Positions 1 to 10,561 of a stretch of 61,459 nt of DNA are shown piece by piece. This DNA is from Paratrimastix pyriformis (taxonomy: Eukaryota; Preaxostyla; Paratrimastigidae), in the NCBI GenBank assembly GCA_027972325.1, contig JAPMOS010000178.1, positions 1-61,459 of the forward strand, read 5' to 3'. The position numbers and the translations under genes are program-made. The stretch's first letter is position 1, and each line of letters starts with the position of its first letter. Below the pieces are notes generated by a model, which was not told the DNA's origin, did not search any database, and worked only from the letters and a program-made list of their open reading frames with translations.

Positions 1-630
1 GACCCCGACCCCCATTCTGGATGGGAGGATGCATGGTGCCCACCACGGTAAAGCCACACAGCTGTGCCACAACAAACAAAACGGGGGTGAAAGACAACAC
101 CGCACCAGTCCCTCGAGCTGTTGCCCATTCAGAACAGACAAGGAGGAAGACAACACCCCACACCGCCATGAAGGTGCATGATGGGTGTCCTAAGAGTACC
201 AACGAAGCCGGATGACCCATCAAGCTGTTTTCAGCAAAGTAGTCCTAGGGTGAATGACCCACCCTCCCCCACCATGAATGCCCAATCACATCAGACGAGG
301 GTGAATGAGGGTGAATGAAGGGTGGTGTCTCAAGGGCAAGAGGCCCCGACGAGGCCCCAGACACTGTTGTCCAAGGGCACCAAACAAGGTTGAACAACAG
401 CCACACTCGCCTCCCCCACGAGGCAGCCCTCCTGACTTGTCAATCAGATTGTGTGGGTGAACAGGCAGCAGTACAGCCAAGGGAGCACGTACGAAGATTG
501 CGCTGCGAAGACAAAATGCCCACCATCATTCATGACCATGGGTACACGTTGAGTCGAAGCTTCGCGGGGAAAGCCGCAACAAACAAACCCAGTGCCACTC
601 ATCAGGCAGGGAGGTGGGTGGGAGACTTGT

Positions 631-746
631 CTTGGTTTGGGTTTGTTTGGGGAAGAGATTACTCGGCTATCCCACCATTCTCCTTCACGAGTTCGGAGAA
701 CGAGGGACAGCCTTCGTGGGATAGCCCCAAACAAACCCAAACCAAG
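631..746. mobile_element. 116-bp MITE-like hairpin element
   Basis: The element starts CTTGGTTTGGGTTTGTTTGG and ends in its exact complement, so it folds as one hairpin. The inner part carries a second inverted pair around GGCTATCCCAC / GTGGGATAGCC. A full copy sits at 18164-18279 in the other arm, and partial copies form one end of the fold-back units near 5990, 7293, 9870, 10129 and 19858. No coding capacity is seen. Confidence 0.75.
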
Positions 747-1049
747 AAAGAGTGAACACCATACCAAAGGCATAGCTTTCCCCCCCTTCCGCACTCTACG
801 TGACCCGGCTAACGGGATGCTCCGCCCAACACTCTTGGCCGATGAGCCGGCTCTACGGATACCCATCCTGATGGGAGTGCGCGTGCCGGAGGGCCAGAAC
901 GAGCATCAAACAGCTGAGAGGTGGTACACACTCCACAGTGTCCCCCCGCGTGTGTCCGGGGTCGCTCCCCAAAGGTGCCGAGTGCTGTCACTGCTTCCGA
1001 CAGACAAGAAGGCATCAGTCGATGCGAGAGCAGGCATGAAACATCGAGC

Positions 1050-1760
1050 ATCACACTGCCCCAGCAAAGCCCCACTCTGATGGTGCTGGTGTGGTGATTC
1101 TGGCCTGAATGCGCTGGTGTGGGTGTGATGCTGCTGTTGGAGTGAGAATGAACACCAGGAGGCATATGGGCACACAGGCCCGCCCCAGACGCCTCGCCAC
1201 GCAGCTGTCCTGGTGTGCCAGGGCGCATTCAGGGGCATGATGAGCACACAGGCCCGCCCGACAGAACACCACTCTGGTGGTGCTGGGTGATGGTGTTGGT
1301 GTTGCTGCTGCTGGTGTGAGAATGCACACCAGAGGGCATGTGGGCACACACAGGCCCGCCCTGAGACGCCTCAAGCAGTCAAGCAGCTGTCAGGACGCAT
1401 TCAAGGGCATGATGAGCACACAGGCCCGCCCGAAAAGTCACCACACTGGTGGTGCTGATGATACTGTTGGTGTGAGAGTGTACACCAGGGGACATGTGGG
1501 GCACACTCCGGCCCGCCCCAGACGCATCAAACAGATGTCCTGGTGTGCCAGGACCCATTCAAGGCATGATGAGCACACAGGCCCGCCCTGAGCAACGCCA
1601 CACTGATGGTGCGTGTGCTGGTGGTGGTGCTGTGATGATGCTGCCGGTGTGAGAGTGCATCCAAGGGGCATGTTGGGCGCACTCAGGCCCGCCCCTGATG
1701 AACATACCGGGGCATGAACAGGTGCAAGCCCCTCAAGTGCATAGCACCAATTTTTCCCGG
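1050..1760. repeat. Diverged tandem repeats of about 155-175 bp
   Basis: The phrase GATGAGCACACAGGCCCGCC recurs near 1238, 1411 and 1567. Between copies there are related blocks rich in GGTGGTGCTG and in GTGAGAATG/GTGAGAGTG. The spacing of about 173 and 156 bp shows a diverged array. A mirror-image array lies at about 17150-17830 in the right arm. Confidence 0.7.
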
Positions 1761-3510
1761 TGTTGGTGTACCCACGGGCACCGCATCCGAACATACCACG
1801 GATCGCCCTCCTGAAAAAACCAGCGGTGCATGCATGCCATCGTCACGGTGTTGGTGAGTCAACGTACACACCGAGGCAGAGGGGCATCCGGAAATCCAAC
1901 GGAGCGCCCTCATGAGAAAACCCGCGGTGCGGCACGTAAACGAGCAGATACGCGCTGAAATCACACAAGGGTCCCAGTGTTGGGGTGATGGTCATGGGCA
2001 AGCGCAGGCCTACCCCAAAGAAAAACACCGAACACTGGTGTTGGTGTGCCAGATGTGTCACAGAGAGGGCCCGCCTGGAAAAACACGACTTCAGGTGCGG
2101 GTGTGACAGCGCACACGGGATCGGAAGAGAACCCATTGAGGAACGACGTGCAACTATGAGGCTTGCTGGCGGTCAGTGAATTCTCTCCAATCTCTAGACC
2201 TAGCAGTGCCGAAATCCCCAAAGTTGTTTCTGACCTGACCGCCAGCTTGTTGGGACCTCTCGATCCCCGAGCGTGGGACCCGTGGGTGCACAAGTATGCG
2301 CGCGTCCCTGACGTCTCACAGTTTGTTGTTGTTTCTGACCCTGTACGGTCTGTGTGAGGGTGTGGGCGCAGACAAACACAGGCCCGCCAACCAAATGCTC
2401 TCAGTATAGTTCGCGTCCGTGTGTGAAGTGTGATCCCACTCCAGGCAGGACAGCACCGCAGAGCACCGAGTAGGGGAGCAGAAATACTATGGAATAATGC
2501 CACCCGGCTGTGGGCAAGGCGGACAAGTGCACTGTTCTCAGCCTTGCCTGTGAATGGACAGAGTGACCCCAAGCAGGAGTGATCGTGATGGGTCCAAGAC
2601 AGGGATGCTCGCCCTCCCGGGACGGAGCCGCCCCATCATGGCCCTCGGAGGTGGGGATGGGATGAGCCGGAAAGATGGGCAGGGACTGGAAGGTGTACGT
2701 GGGTGCTGAGGGCACGCACTCGGAGGAGGGAGAGTGCGCAGAGATCACGAGTGGTGTTTCACCCAAGAGGGCGGAGAGAGGATGCGACGACAGACTTTCC
2801 TCTCTGCTCCCGTCAAGCTTGCCCGACGTCTCGTGCCCAGGCTGAGAGTTGAACGGGGTATTTGTAGAGCGCCCTCGGCCGCTGGCGCCTAGTCCCACCA
2901 CCCTTCGCCGGGTGGAAGCTGCGGCTGCACCACCTTCATTTGGGGCCCCACTTGTAGAGCGCCGGACCCCTGGGGCGCTCCTCCCGTGCCCCAATGGGGG
3001 TCCCAAAGGGAACGGCCGCCAGTGTGTCAGTCTCATCGATCGGGTGTAGGGGACGAGGACGTGCGTTCGTTGACCCGACGCTCACATTTTGCAAAGGAGC
3101 AGGCAGTCCCCAATCCGCGCGAAGAACCCCGCAACGAGACCCCGATGTGCATGGCCGAAGTGGGGCACTCGCCCCTTTCAGCATGGATGCCCTGGCCACA
3201 GAAGAGCCAACGTGTGAGTTCAGGACGCTCACGATCTTGGGCTTGGGCAACTGAGGAGTTGTTGAGCAGCCCGTGGGTCATGGGAGCCTTTCTGGTGGGG
3301 TCCGCGGTGAGCATGACTCTTGTCCGGGCGATGTTGTCCCCCGGGAGGAACGGTACCAGGGACACTCCCGTCGGGTGTTGTGGGTCCAATGGGCCAGGAG
3401 AAGAGGACAACTGCGATGACCTCACGCTCGTCTCTACGCACCCAGAGTCAGGGAAGGGCTCTTTCACGAAGCCAGACTTTGTAACGAGGCACTCCGTCAC
3501 ACATTCCATT

Positions 3511-5837
3511 CTCCTTCACGTGTGTCGGGTACCTGACCGCTCACATTTTTGCAAAAGGGGGGAGCCAGTCCCCAGGCCAGATGCAGACCCCCGTCACGAG
3601 GGGGTGGACAACCCTGGTGTGCATGGTCGGAGTAGAGAACTCGACAGAGGGCCTATGTGTGTGTCCTGGAAGCTCGCGATCCTGGACTTGAGGAAAGACA
3701 GACCCGTTCCCTAGAACACGTCTCCTCCTCTTGGGGGACATCTGTTAGATCAGGCCCTTCCCCCCCCCCCAGGGGAACGTCATGCTCACCCGGTCCCGCG
3801 CGGGGTGGTGGCCCAGGCATGTCGAGCACACGATGCTTCCCTCCTAAACGTATTTCGTGTGAAAGAGCAACGGGGGGTGTTTCCCTCGGTTCCGAAAGAG
3901 TATAAGACCTCTGAAACGTGGTGTGGCGACCGCCATGGTTCCATGTGGGACATGGAGTCATCGTGTCTCCGATCCGAAACCGGGGAGTTGGCTGCTCCCC
4001 TGGTGCGCGCCCAAAATAGATGAAGCTCCTCTCTTGCAACCGCCAGTGTGTGTTGAAGAGGGAGAAGCTCGCAGTGTGCGTTGTTGTAAAATCCTGCGAG
4101 TTGTGCCGCAGGAACGTGCGCGCCTGTGTGCCCGCAGATCATCAGGGCCATGAGTCGGCTCCCTGGTCGAACGGTGCGTGGTGGACATGGGACCTCCTGC
4201 CTTGCCCCGCGACAACATGGGCTCCGCGACAACACGGCCACGCGAAGATGGTCGAAGCCAAACGTTCTGGCGAAGTGAGAGGTTCGAAGTGGGAGGTTTG
4301 CCCTCTGGCACAAAGAATGGCCACGGAATGAAGAGGGCGACGTGAAGATGCCAAGTGCAGACCCACAAGACAACTGGTCGATTGTTCAGAAGTGACTCGG
4401 AGCGTTCGCTATATTCTCCCTCCCGAGCGACCAGGTCAATCAACCCCAGATGGAAGTCCGGCTTGAGAAGAACTTGAGCGCGAAATGAGTTGCGCGCGTG
4501 ACCAGTAATCGTGCGAATTTCAGAGTCACACGTGGACTAAACGCTGATAGCGGAGGTCATCCACTGACGTGGGCCCAGAGCGAGTGCACGGGCGTCCCTC
4601 GCCGGATAACCGTTGACCCAGCATTCCATTCATCTCATTGTTCGATCCTGAAAAACCCATGAAGGATTTTGGCCTGAAATATTTGCCAACCAGGTGTTTC
4701 GCAGACTGAGTGGCTCCGCAGAGTCTGAGACATGGCCAGAAGAGAGACCACCAGCATTTCCGAGATCCTCTAAGCCGCCTGTCAAATGACACTGGTGATG
4801 AAATTCCTTCAAAGGAATTGAACAGACTGTATGAAAAAGTTTGTTGTTGTGCCAAACGAGCACCGTGGGGTCGAACGAACAGAGTATCGAACTGATTCGT
4901 CAGCCCTTTCAACCGCAAAGTCAAATCGACCAGTGAATAAATTCCTTCAAAGGAATTAAACAGACTGTACAACAGAGGTTGCTGGCGTGTCGAACGAGGC
5001 CCGTGGGGCCGAATGAGCAGAGTATCAAACTGATTCGCTCAAAACGTGACGTGGTGGTCTGGTGGGTCTGTCAGTGAACGTATGTATCAAGGTTGCTTTG
5101 AAACTGAACCGACACCTCAAGCAGGCATCCTTCGTCCCGAAGCAATGAGTATTCCAGCGCATGTCACGGTGACCAGGCACCAACGAACAGTGCCATTCCA
5201 AAGGAAACTGGGGTGATACCCCAACCGAAAGTCTTTGCGGAGGATGGCGCAAATTGGCCCAAGCCCAACGAGCTCAGCCAGTTCAAAGTTGCACGCAGGA
5301 CGGTCACGAAAACGGAATAAAGACTATCTTTCTTTGCTTTTCCGTTTTGGTTTTTTTTCTGATCTTTGTTTGGAAGTTTTTGTTTCCTTCCGTTTTTGGT
5401 TTGTAAAAAACAAAATATAAAGCGAGTGCTATTGTGACGCCACAGACCCGGAAAGGAGGACCCAGATTCTGAGATTCCAGGTGATTCTTCTCCAGTCCGT
5501 CCGGGAGAGTTGAGAGGCCGGCAAAAGGGCCTGTAACCCTCACAAAGTAAAACGCGGCGACCCACGAGGAGGTGGGAAGAGAGAGACGCGATGAGTTGAT
5601 CAATGAGATCAGTCGTTCAAGGCTACAAGGCAGCAGGGTTGAAAAGTGACAAGGCGGCCTTGAAAAATCAATTGAAATAAGGCCAGCACTTTCAGAGCGC
5701 CAAAGGAGCGGCACGTTGGCCGACATCTCTTAGATCATTCCAAAAGTCAACCCAACTCGACGAAACAAAATGCAAGGTCTTCAGAGCTCTCGAGTAACTA
5801 TTCGAAAATTCTTGAAAAAGCATAGAAACCCGAAAAC
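3511..5837. other. No recognisable gene
   Basis: This is spacer inside the long inverted repeat. Short open frames exist on both strands, but none shows a family motif, a plausible start context or a GTCTG-type intron. Two short tandem units at 4799-5037 are listed separately. T-rich stretches occur around 5330-5420. Confidence 0.6.
4799..5037. repeat. Two tandem units with a short palindrome
   Basis: Two related units of about 140 bp start near 4799 and 4939. Each opens with the palindrome AAATTCCTTCAAAGGAATT, followed by AACAGACTGTA, then a block reading GTGGGG..CGAA..AGCAGAGTATC and ACTGATTCG. The rest is diverged. Function is unknown. Confidence 0.6.
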
Positions 5838-6032
5838 CCGGGAATAAAAGATGCGTTGCGATTTGCTTATTGCGCAAAAGGACGAGTCGACTGCCGGCAC
5901 TGACATGACATGTCAAATTCTTTTGATAAAATTTTTGGATGTCAGTGCCGTTTTGCGTGCTTGCTGTGCAAGTGTTCACTCTTTCTTGGTTTGGGTTTGT
6001 TTGGGGCTATCCCACGAAGGCTGTCCCTCGTT
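5838..6032. mobile_element. Fold-back unit, copy 1
   Basis: This copy contains GCACTGACATGACATGTCAA, then an AT-rich loop, then ATGTCAGTGCC, which is a near-perfect hairpin. It is followed by GTGTTCACTCTTTC and the first half of the MITE-like hairpin. Related copies lie at 7105-7366, 9861-10128 (inverted) and 19749-19908. It ends abruptly within the MITE part at CCCTCGTTC. Confidence 0.7.
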
Positions 6033-6172
6033 CAGCCGAGAGCATTCCAGAATGAGCGAGACCCAAGACCCAGACTTTGCAAAATAGTCCGCCGAAAAAG
6101 AGGGGACCCGCATGGTTTTCCAAGAAAAAAGGGGGGAGTTGGGCGAAAGAAGCGGAACTAAAGAAGAATGAG
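6033..6172. repeat. Inverted-repeat partner of 14752-14893
   Basis: The sequence from GAGAGCATTCCAGAATGAGC to GAAGAATGAGCATTTCGAGC reappears almost unchanged on the opposite strand at 14752-14893. It has the feel of a dispersed repeat: phrases like GAATGAGCATT or GAATGAGT recur between 6170 and 6560. No coding role is evident. Confidence 0.75.
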
Positions 6173-7104
6173 CATTTCGAGCGTCCGAGAATGAGTGCAG
6201 TGCTTGGCAAACCCGCTTTGAAAGACCGCACTAAAATAACAGTGTCCAGCTCACACAAGACGAAGCGTTTGGTTGAAAGGGTGAAGGACTGCCAGAGAAT
6301 GAGACTCAAAATGAGGTCCAAATGAGGGGCGAACGCAAATCCAAACAGACTTGCGCTACGCCAGAACGTGTCGTCTTTGTGGTAAACCAATCAAAGACCT
6401 CAAAGAGACGCCTCATCGGAGCCCTCGCAATGAGTATTTCTCGCATGCAGCGCTGGAGTGAAGCGCCCGTGAAAAAGAGCAGCCGTTCGAAGAAATCGAA
6501 TACAAAACTGCAGCCACAGTACTGCATTTCACCAGACGCGCTCGGGTGTGAAATGAGGACCCAAGTTCAAACCAGCACGTTCAAAGCTGCAAGCAGTCTG
6601 TATAAAAAACGGTAATGTTTGTTCTTTCTTCGTGCTGGTTTTGTTTGTTTTCGTTCATTTGAGAACAAGGAACAGAGTTTTTCACGTCTGTCTCTTCTGG
6701 AAGAGCAAATACCAGGGATCAACACAGACCCGAGAGGGGTGGTGGGAGGCCAGGGCCTCCGATCATTCTCCAATCACCTCACAAGACCCAGCGGGTCACA
6801 AGTCCGTTTCAGCCGGCAAACGACGAAAAAGCACGAGGATAATAACTACGGGGGGGACCCCGAAGAAACCCCGAGTGCCAACCGATACATGAGCGGGAGG
6901 TCGCGATAATGCACCACCGAAGTGGCGCGGAAGCGAGTGCGCGTGAGCCAAAGGGCACCGCCCACCGTTCCCAAGAAGAGCGCAGATCTTTTCCAGAGCT
7001 CGTTGAAGCTTGAAAGCGACATTGTCAAAACAGATGAGGTCGATCATTCAAACCCCGCTCCTGTGGACAATGATGATGCAGTTTTCTTTGACTTCAGAGT
7101 TCCC
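6173..7104. other. No recognisable gene
   Basis: No protein family or RNA gene was found. Short phrases resembling AATGAG(C/T)A recur at irregular spacing. The region separates a dispersed repeat from the left end of the fold-back element at 7105. Confidence 0.5.
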
Positions 7105-7366
7105 AATAAGCTATGAAAAATGAGTCCGAGAGGACCGAGAAAATGGAGAACTCCGGGATAAAGGATTGCGTTGCGATTTGCTTAGTGCGCAAAAGGACGA
7201 GTCGACTGCCGGCACTGACATGACATGTCAATTCTTTTGATAAAATTTTTGGATGTCAGTGCCGTTTTGCGTGCTTGCTGTGCAAGTGTTCACTCTTTCT
7301 TGGTTTGGGTTTGTTTGGGGCTATCCCACGAGGCTGTCCCTCGTTCTCCGAACTCGTGAAGGAGAA
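7105..7366. repeat. Left terminal inverted repeat of a fold-back element
   Basis: About 260 bp, from CCCAATAAGCTATGAAAAATG through the GCACTGACAT hairpin to the MITE half ending CGTGAAGGAGAA. The same sequence returns inverted at 9861-10128. A LINE fragment (7367-9860) lies exactly between the two copies. Arm identity is very high, so the structure is probably young. Confidence 0.85.
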
Positions 7367-7439
7367 GGACTCTGGGGAGCTGCGATGGGACGGTGATCTC
7401 GGTCAGGCAAAAGGCAGCGGAACAACAATGGTCTGGCAT

Positions 7440-8610
7440 TATATTTCAGAAAACAAGATGAACGAAGGACACTGGAGATGTATCAGCCAGTGGATCGCAC
7501 GGTGGGCGAGGGTGGTAATGGCAGGGTTGGGGCTGACATGGAATTGGTTGTTGGCGATGGGGATAGCGGAATGTGAGGTGCAGAGGAGGAGATTGTGGGA
7601 AAAGGAAGAAGCGCAAAGAAAGGTGCGGAGATGGAGTGGGGAGACGGGGCGGAAGACGGCTCGGAGAAGGGTGCGGGGGATGGCGCGGCATGGACGAGGG
7701 CGGGGCGGATGGATGCCGGGGGTTCGGTTGGTAGGGATGGGGTGAAAGTGGTGGCATCGAGAGGTGTCGATGGGTGTCCGGGCGAGGATGTACCCCTGGA
7801 GGGGAGAGGCATGGACGATTTGGATGGGGGAGGGAGCGGGCAGCCGGGGATGGATAGGGTACCGGTGCAGGGAGACGTCGAGCAATATCGTGGCATCGCC
7901 AACACGACTGGACACAGGTGTTGGTTGAGCGCCGGGCTGCAGGCGGCGGAGGCGGTTGGTGGGGCAGATCCGCTGTTTGATGTGGTCAGAGGTGTCGGTG
8001 GGGACCCTGATGGAGAAGAAGGGATTTGGAAGAGGGGGACGGAGGGACTGGATGAGACGCAGGATGGAGAAGCAGTGGTGGCTGTGATTGAGCTGCTGAA
8101 AAGGGCGCGGATCCCGGTGGGAGTCAGGATGAGGGTGGTGGACGTGTGTGTGGAATGCGGATGTGAAAGTGTTGGCAGAGAGGGCGCGGGAGTGCTTGTT
8201 TGTGCGTCTGATGAGGGACGGAGACAGTATGAATGAGGCGGTAAGGAGGGTAGTGATGGCAGATGACCGTGTCATGAAGAAGTGTCCGGTGTGTGGTGGG
8301 GACCAGTGGCATGCACGGGATGAGCGTGCGATAGAAGGGGAGAGTGTCCTGGTGGTGCAGGTGGTTCGGAACCAGAGGGGTAGGGGGGCGGATCAGACGC
8401 AGTGGAAAGTGCAGCCGGACATAGTAGACGTACTCGGGACAAGCTACCACCTGGAAGCGGAGGCGGAATTCTGTGGAAGAAGGGGCGGGGGCGTCATTGG
8501 GTGGCACTGAAAAGGATTGATGGGGCGTGGTGGAGGTTCAATGACAGTGTGGTGTATGAGGTGGAGGTGCGAGATTATGCATGGGGATGTTTTCGTGTAC
8601 GTGGCTGAAG
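7440..8610 (+). pseudogene. LINE first open region with USP-like (peptidase C19) domain
   Basis: After a charged, low-complexity N-terminal part, the translation reads GIANTTGHRCWLSAGLQ (Cys codon near 7919), which matches the Cys box of ubiquitin-specific proteases (G-L-x-N-x-G-N-x-C-x-x-N-x-x-L-Q). Two CxxC pairs follow, CVEC near 8149 and CPVC near 8283, as in the zinc ribbon inserted in USP domains. Then come ESVLVVQV and the His box HWVALKRIDGAWWRFNDS near 8494-8545. The order and spacing are those of USPs. The domain is spread over three frames, so this copy is broken. In the intact element the protease would probably be part of ORF1 or the polyprotein N-terminus; its role there is not known. 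Copy B at 38847-39935 keeps only traces of it. Confidence 0.65.
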
Positions 8611-9017
8611 CTGGAATGGGGTCGCGGATGCAAAGGTCCGGGAGGGGCCAGCATTTGGGGGGGGAGCTGCAGAGGGGAGACTGCAGAAGGTATCGTGTGC
8701 GGTGAGGAAAGAGAGTCAAGGGATGACAGGGCGGGGAGCAGACAAGGCGGAGAAGCCTGAAGGACAGGAGGAGCAGGTCCTGGTAGCGGGCGTGTCGTAT
8801 CCGGAAGTGAGTCGGCGACCTGGGGATGGGATGAGCAGGAAGGCAAGGAAGAGGGGAAGAAGGATGCACAAAGGAAGAGGCAAAAAGCAAAAATGTTGGA
8901 TATTGAGAGGGGATATGACGTGAAGGCGGAGGGAGGAGTTTCGGGGGGTGGAGAAGTGGTGCCAGGGGGAGGAAGGAGGCCAACCTGAGGGCGGGGTTGC
9001 CGATGAAGGAGGAGGAC

Positions 9018-9640
9018 AGGATGCGGGTGGCAGGGTGGAATGTGCGAGGACTTGGGTCAGAGTGGAAGCGAAGTAATGTGGCGGACCTGTTGCGGGTGGG
9101 ACGGGTAGACATTGCCCTGTTGCAAGAAACAAAGGGGACGAAGGCGAATAAGGAGCAGTTGGAGGAGAAGTGGATGAGGGGATGGCGGTGGAGGAGTTCG
9201 GTGGTGGAGAATGCGGTGGAGCGTCACCCCAAGGGGGTGATGATAGGATATAGACGGACCCTGCAGATGGCGGTGCGTCGTGTCACGGAGGTCCTGCCGG
9301 GCTATTTGATGTACATGGACTGGTCGGAGGAAAGACCAACCTCCGGCTGGTGAATATGTACTATCCGACTGGGGAGGAGATGACAAGGAGAGGGTCAGGA
9401 AGGTGATTATTGAAAGGCTGGATGAGTGCATGGCGGAGGGGCGGCAGAGGGAAGGGGGAGTGGTGGTGTACACGGATGCGAATAGCTGGGCCAAGGAAGT
9501 CGGAGAGCATGAGAAGTTGGGACTGTATGACACGGCGAAGATGGTAGGCAAGGAGAATGAGATCACGTTTGTGCGGAACAAGAAGGGGGGATGCCAAGGA
9601 AGTTACAGACCATCACATGGTCGTGACTGACTTGGGAACA
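9018..9640 (+). pseudogene. LINE APE-type endonuclease domain, truncated
   Basis: The translation begins RVAGWNVRGLGSEWKRSN and continues with VDIALLQETKG, VVVYTDANSWAKE and VTDHHMVVTDLG. These are the N-terminal Asn, the catalytic Glu (QETK), the D-x-N motif and the SDH-like motif (here TDHH) of exonuclease-endonuclease-phosphatase domains, which nick the target for target-primed reverse transcription. The frame changes at least twice. The copy ends shortly before the reverse transcriptase would start. Confidence 0.8.
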
Positions 9641-9860
9641 TGCTGCCGGCATGGGCGGGGACGACAAGGAGGAAGGTGGCCATTTGCCCGTCCAGGTCGG
9701 ACTTGGACGCGTTGCTGCGTGAAAAGGGAGAGAAGAGTATGATGTGTTGGTGGAGAAGATGGGCTCATATAGGAGGAAGGTGGCGGAGATGATTCGAAAG
9801 GCATCGGGGAAGGGGAGGAGCTGTCATTCGAACAGATGGGTCGGATCCTGAGGGAAACGG

Positions 9861-10128
9861 CGTTCTCCTTCACGAGTTCGGAGAACGAGGGACAGCCTTC
9901 GTGGGATAGCCCCAAACAAACCCAAACCAAGAAAGAGTGAACACTTGCACAGCAAGCACGCAAAACGGCACTGACATCCAAAAATTTTATCAAAAGAATT
10001 GACATGTCATGTCAGTGCCGGCAGTCGACTCGTCCTTTTGCGCACTAAGCAAATCGCAACGCAATCCTTTATCCCGGAGTTCTCCATTTTCTCGGTCCTC
10101 TCGGACTCATTTTTCATAGCTTATTGGG
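9861..10128. repeat. Right terminal inverted repeat of a fold-back element
   Basis: Reverse complement of 7105-7366, including the GGCACTGACAT hairpin and the G-rich MITE half. It is followed at once by GAAGAGATTACTCGGCTATCCC, a fragment of the other MITE half, which suggests that the element itself landed in or next to a MITE copy. Confidence 0.85.
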
Positions 10129-10229
10129 AAGAGATTACTCGGCTATCCCACCAGTTCCCCTGATCAGCAAATGGCACAGAACCCTCATCCTTCCGCTCAC
10201 ATGCCACATCTTCTCGGTCCCCACAGCTT

Positions 10230-10318
10230 CTCCATCCTGCGTCTCATCCAGTCCCTCCGTCCCCCTCTTCCAAATCCCTTCTTCTCCATCAGGGTCCCCA
10301 CCGACACCTCTGACCACA
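10230..10318 (-). mobile_element. Short LINE fragment, minus orientation
   Basis: Reverse complement of about 7985-8075, within the USP-like region of LINE copy C (the frame reads RGVGGDPDGEEGIWKRGTEG). The match stops exactly where the terminal repeat at 10319 begins, after CCACA, whereas in copy C the LINE continues TCAAAC. The repeat therefore interrupts a LINE copy. Confidence 0.8.
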
Positions 10319-10466
10319 TGTTCCAGGGTTTCTGTGGACGCTATAGACATTGAGATTTCTATAGAAAAAAGCCCGACGCTCTGGCCTCCGGGTTTTCGTG
10401 GACAGACCCTCCCCACTCGGCCTGTCTGTAGTGAGGGCCCGCGGGTTTTCATGAACAGACCCTCCC
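10319..10466. repeat. Terminal-type repeat, left copy (inverted partner 54552-54664)
   Basis: It begins TGTTCCAGGGTTTCTGT, continues through TTTCTATAGAAAAA, and holds two tandem copies of a block reading CGGGTTTTC(G/A)TG(G/A)ACAGACC. The inverted counterpart at 54552-54664 ends CAGAAACCCTGGAACA. The ends are of TG...CA type. Each copy lies downstream of a gene (gene B here, gene D there). It could be a true terminal inverted repeat of a 44-kb element or two independent copies of a mobile terminal sequence. Confidence 0.6.
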
Positions 10467-10561
10467 AAATCCTCCTTGCTTCACTTTCACCTTGCTTCAC
10501 CCTGACGCACTTCCTCCTCCTTTTTTCGATCAAAAAGAGAACCAGATTCATTACTCGTCTT

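Larger units (their letters stand above)
1..3510. repeat. Left arm of a long inverted repeat
   Basis: Read as reverse complement, this stretch matches 15757-18903 along most of its length. The first bases pair with about 18903, and the segment near 3450-3510 pairs with about 15757-15800. The arms differ by indels; for example, roughly 1760-2440 has no clear partner on the right. Base 1 is still inside the match, so the arm probably continues beyond the window. Both strands have many short open frames but no protein family is recognisable. About 3085-3250 and 3540-3700 are also diverged direct repeats of each other. Confidence 0.85.
7367..9860 (+). mobile_element. LINE fragment (copy C), plus orientation
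   Basis: This is the 5' part of the LINE family that fills 28.6-40 kb on the other strand. It covers the first open region with a USP-like protease domain and the APE-type endonuclease, and it stops before the reverse transcriptase. It is enclosed by the two fold-back arms, so it was either captured by the fold-back element or inserted in its loop. Several frame changes show that it is not functional. No 3' tail is present. Confidence 0.8.

Noticed and set aside
631-746. Telomeric repeat, because of GGTTTGGGTTTG
   Set aside because: The G-rich run is only about 20 bp and forms the arm of a 116-bp hairpin element with several copies; no tandem telomere array.
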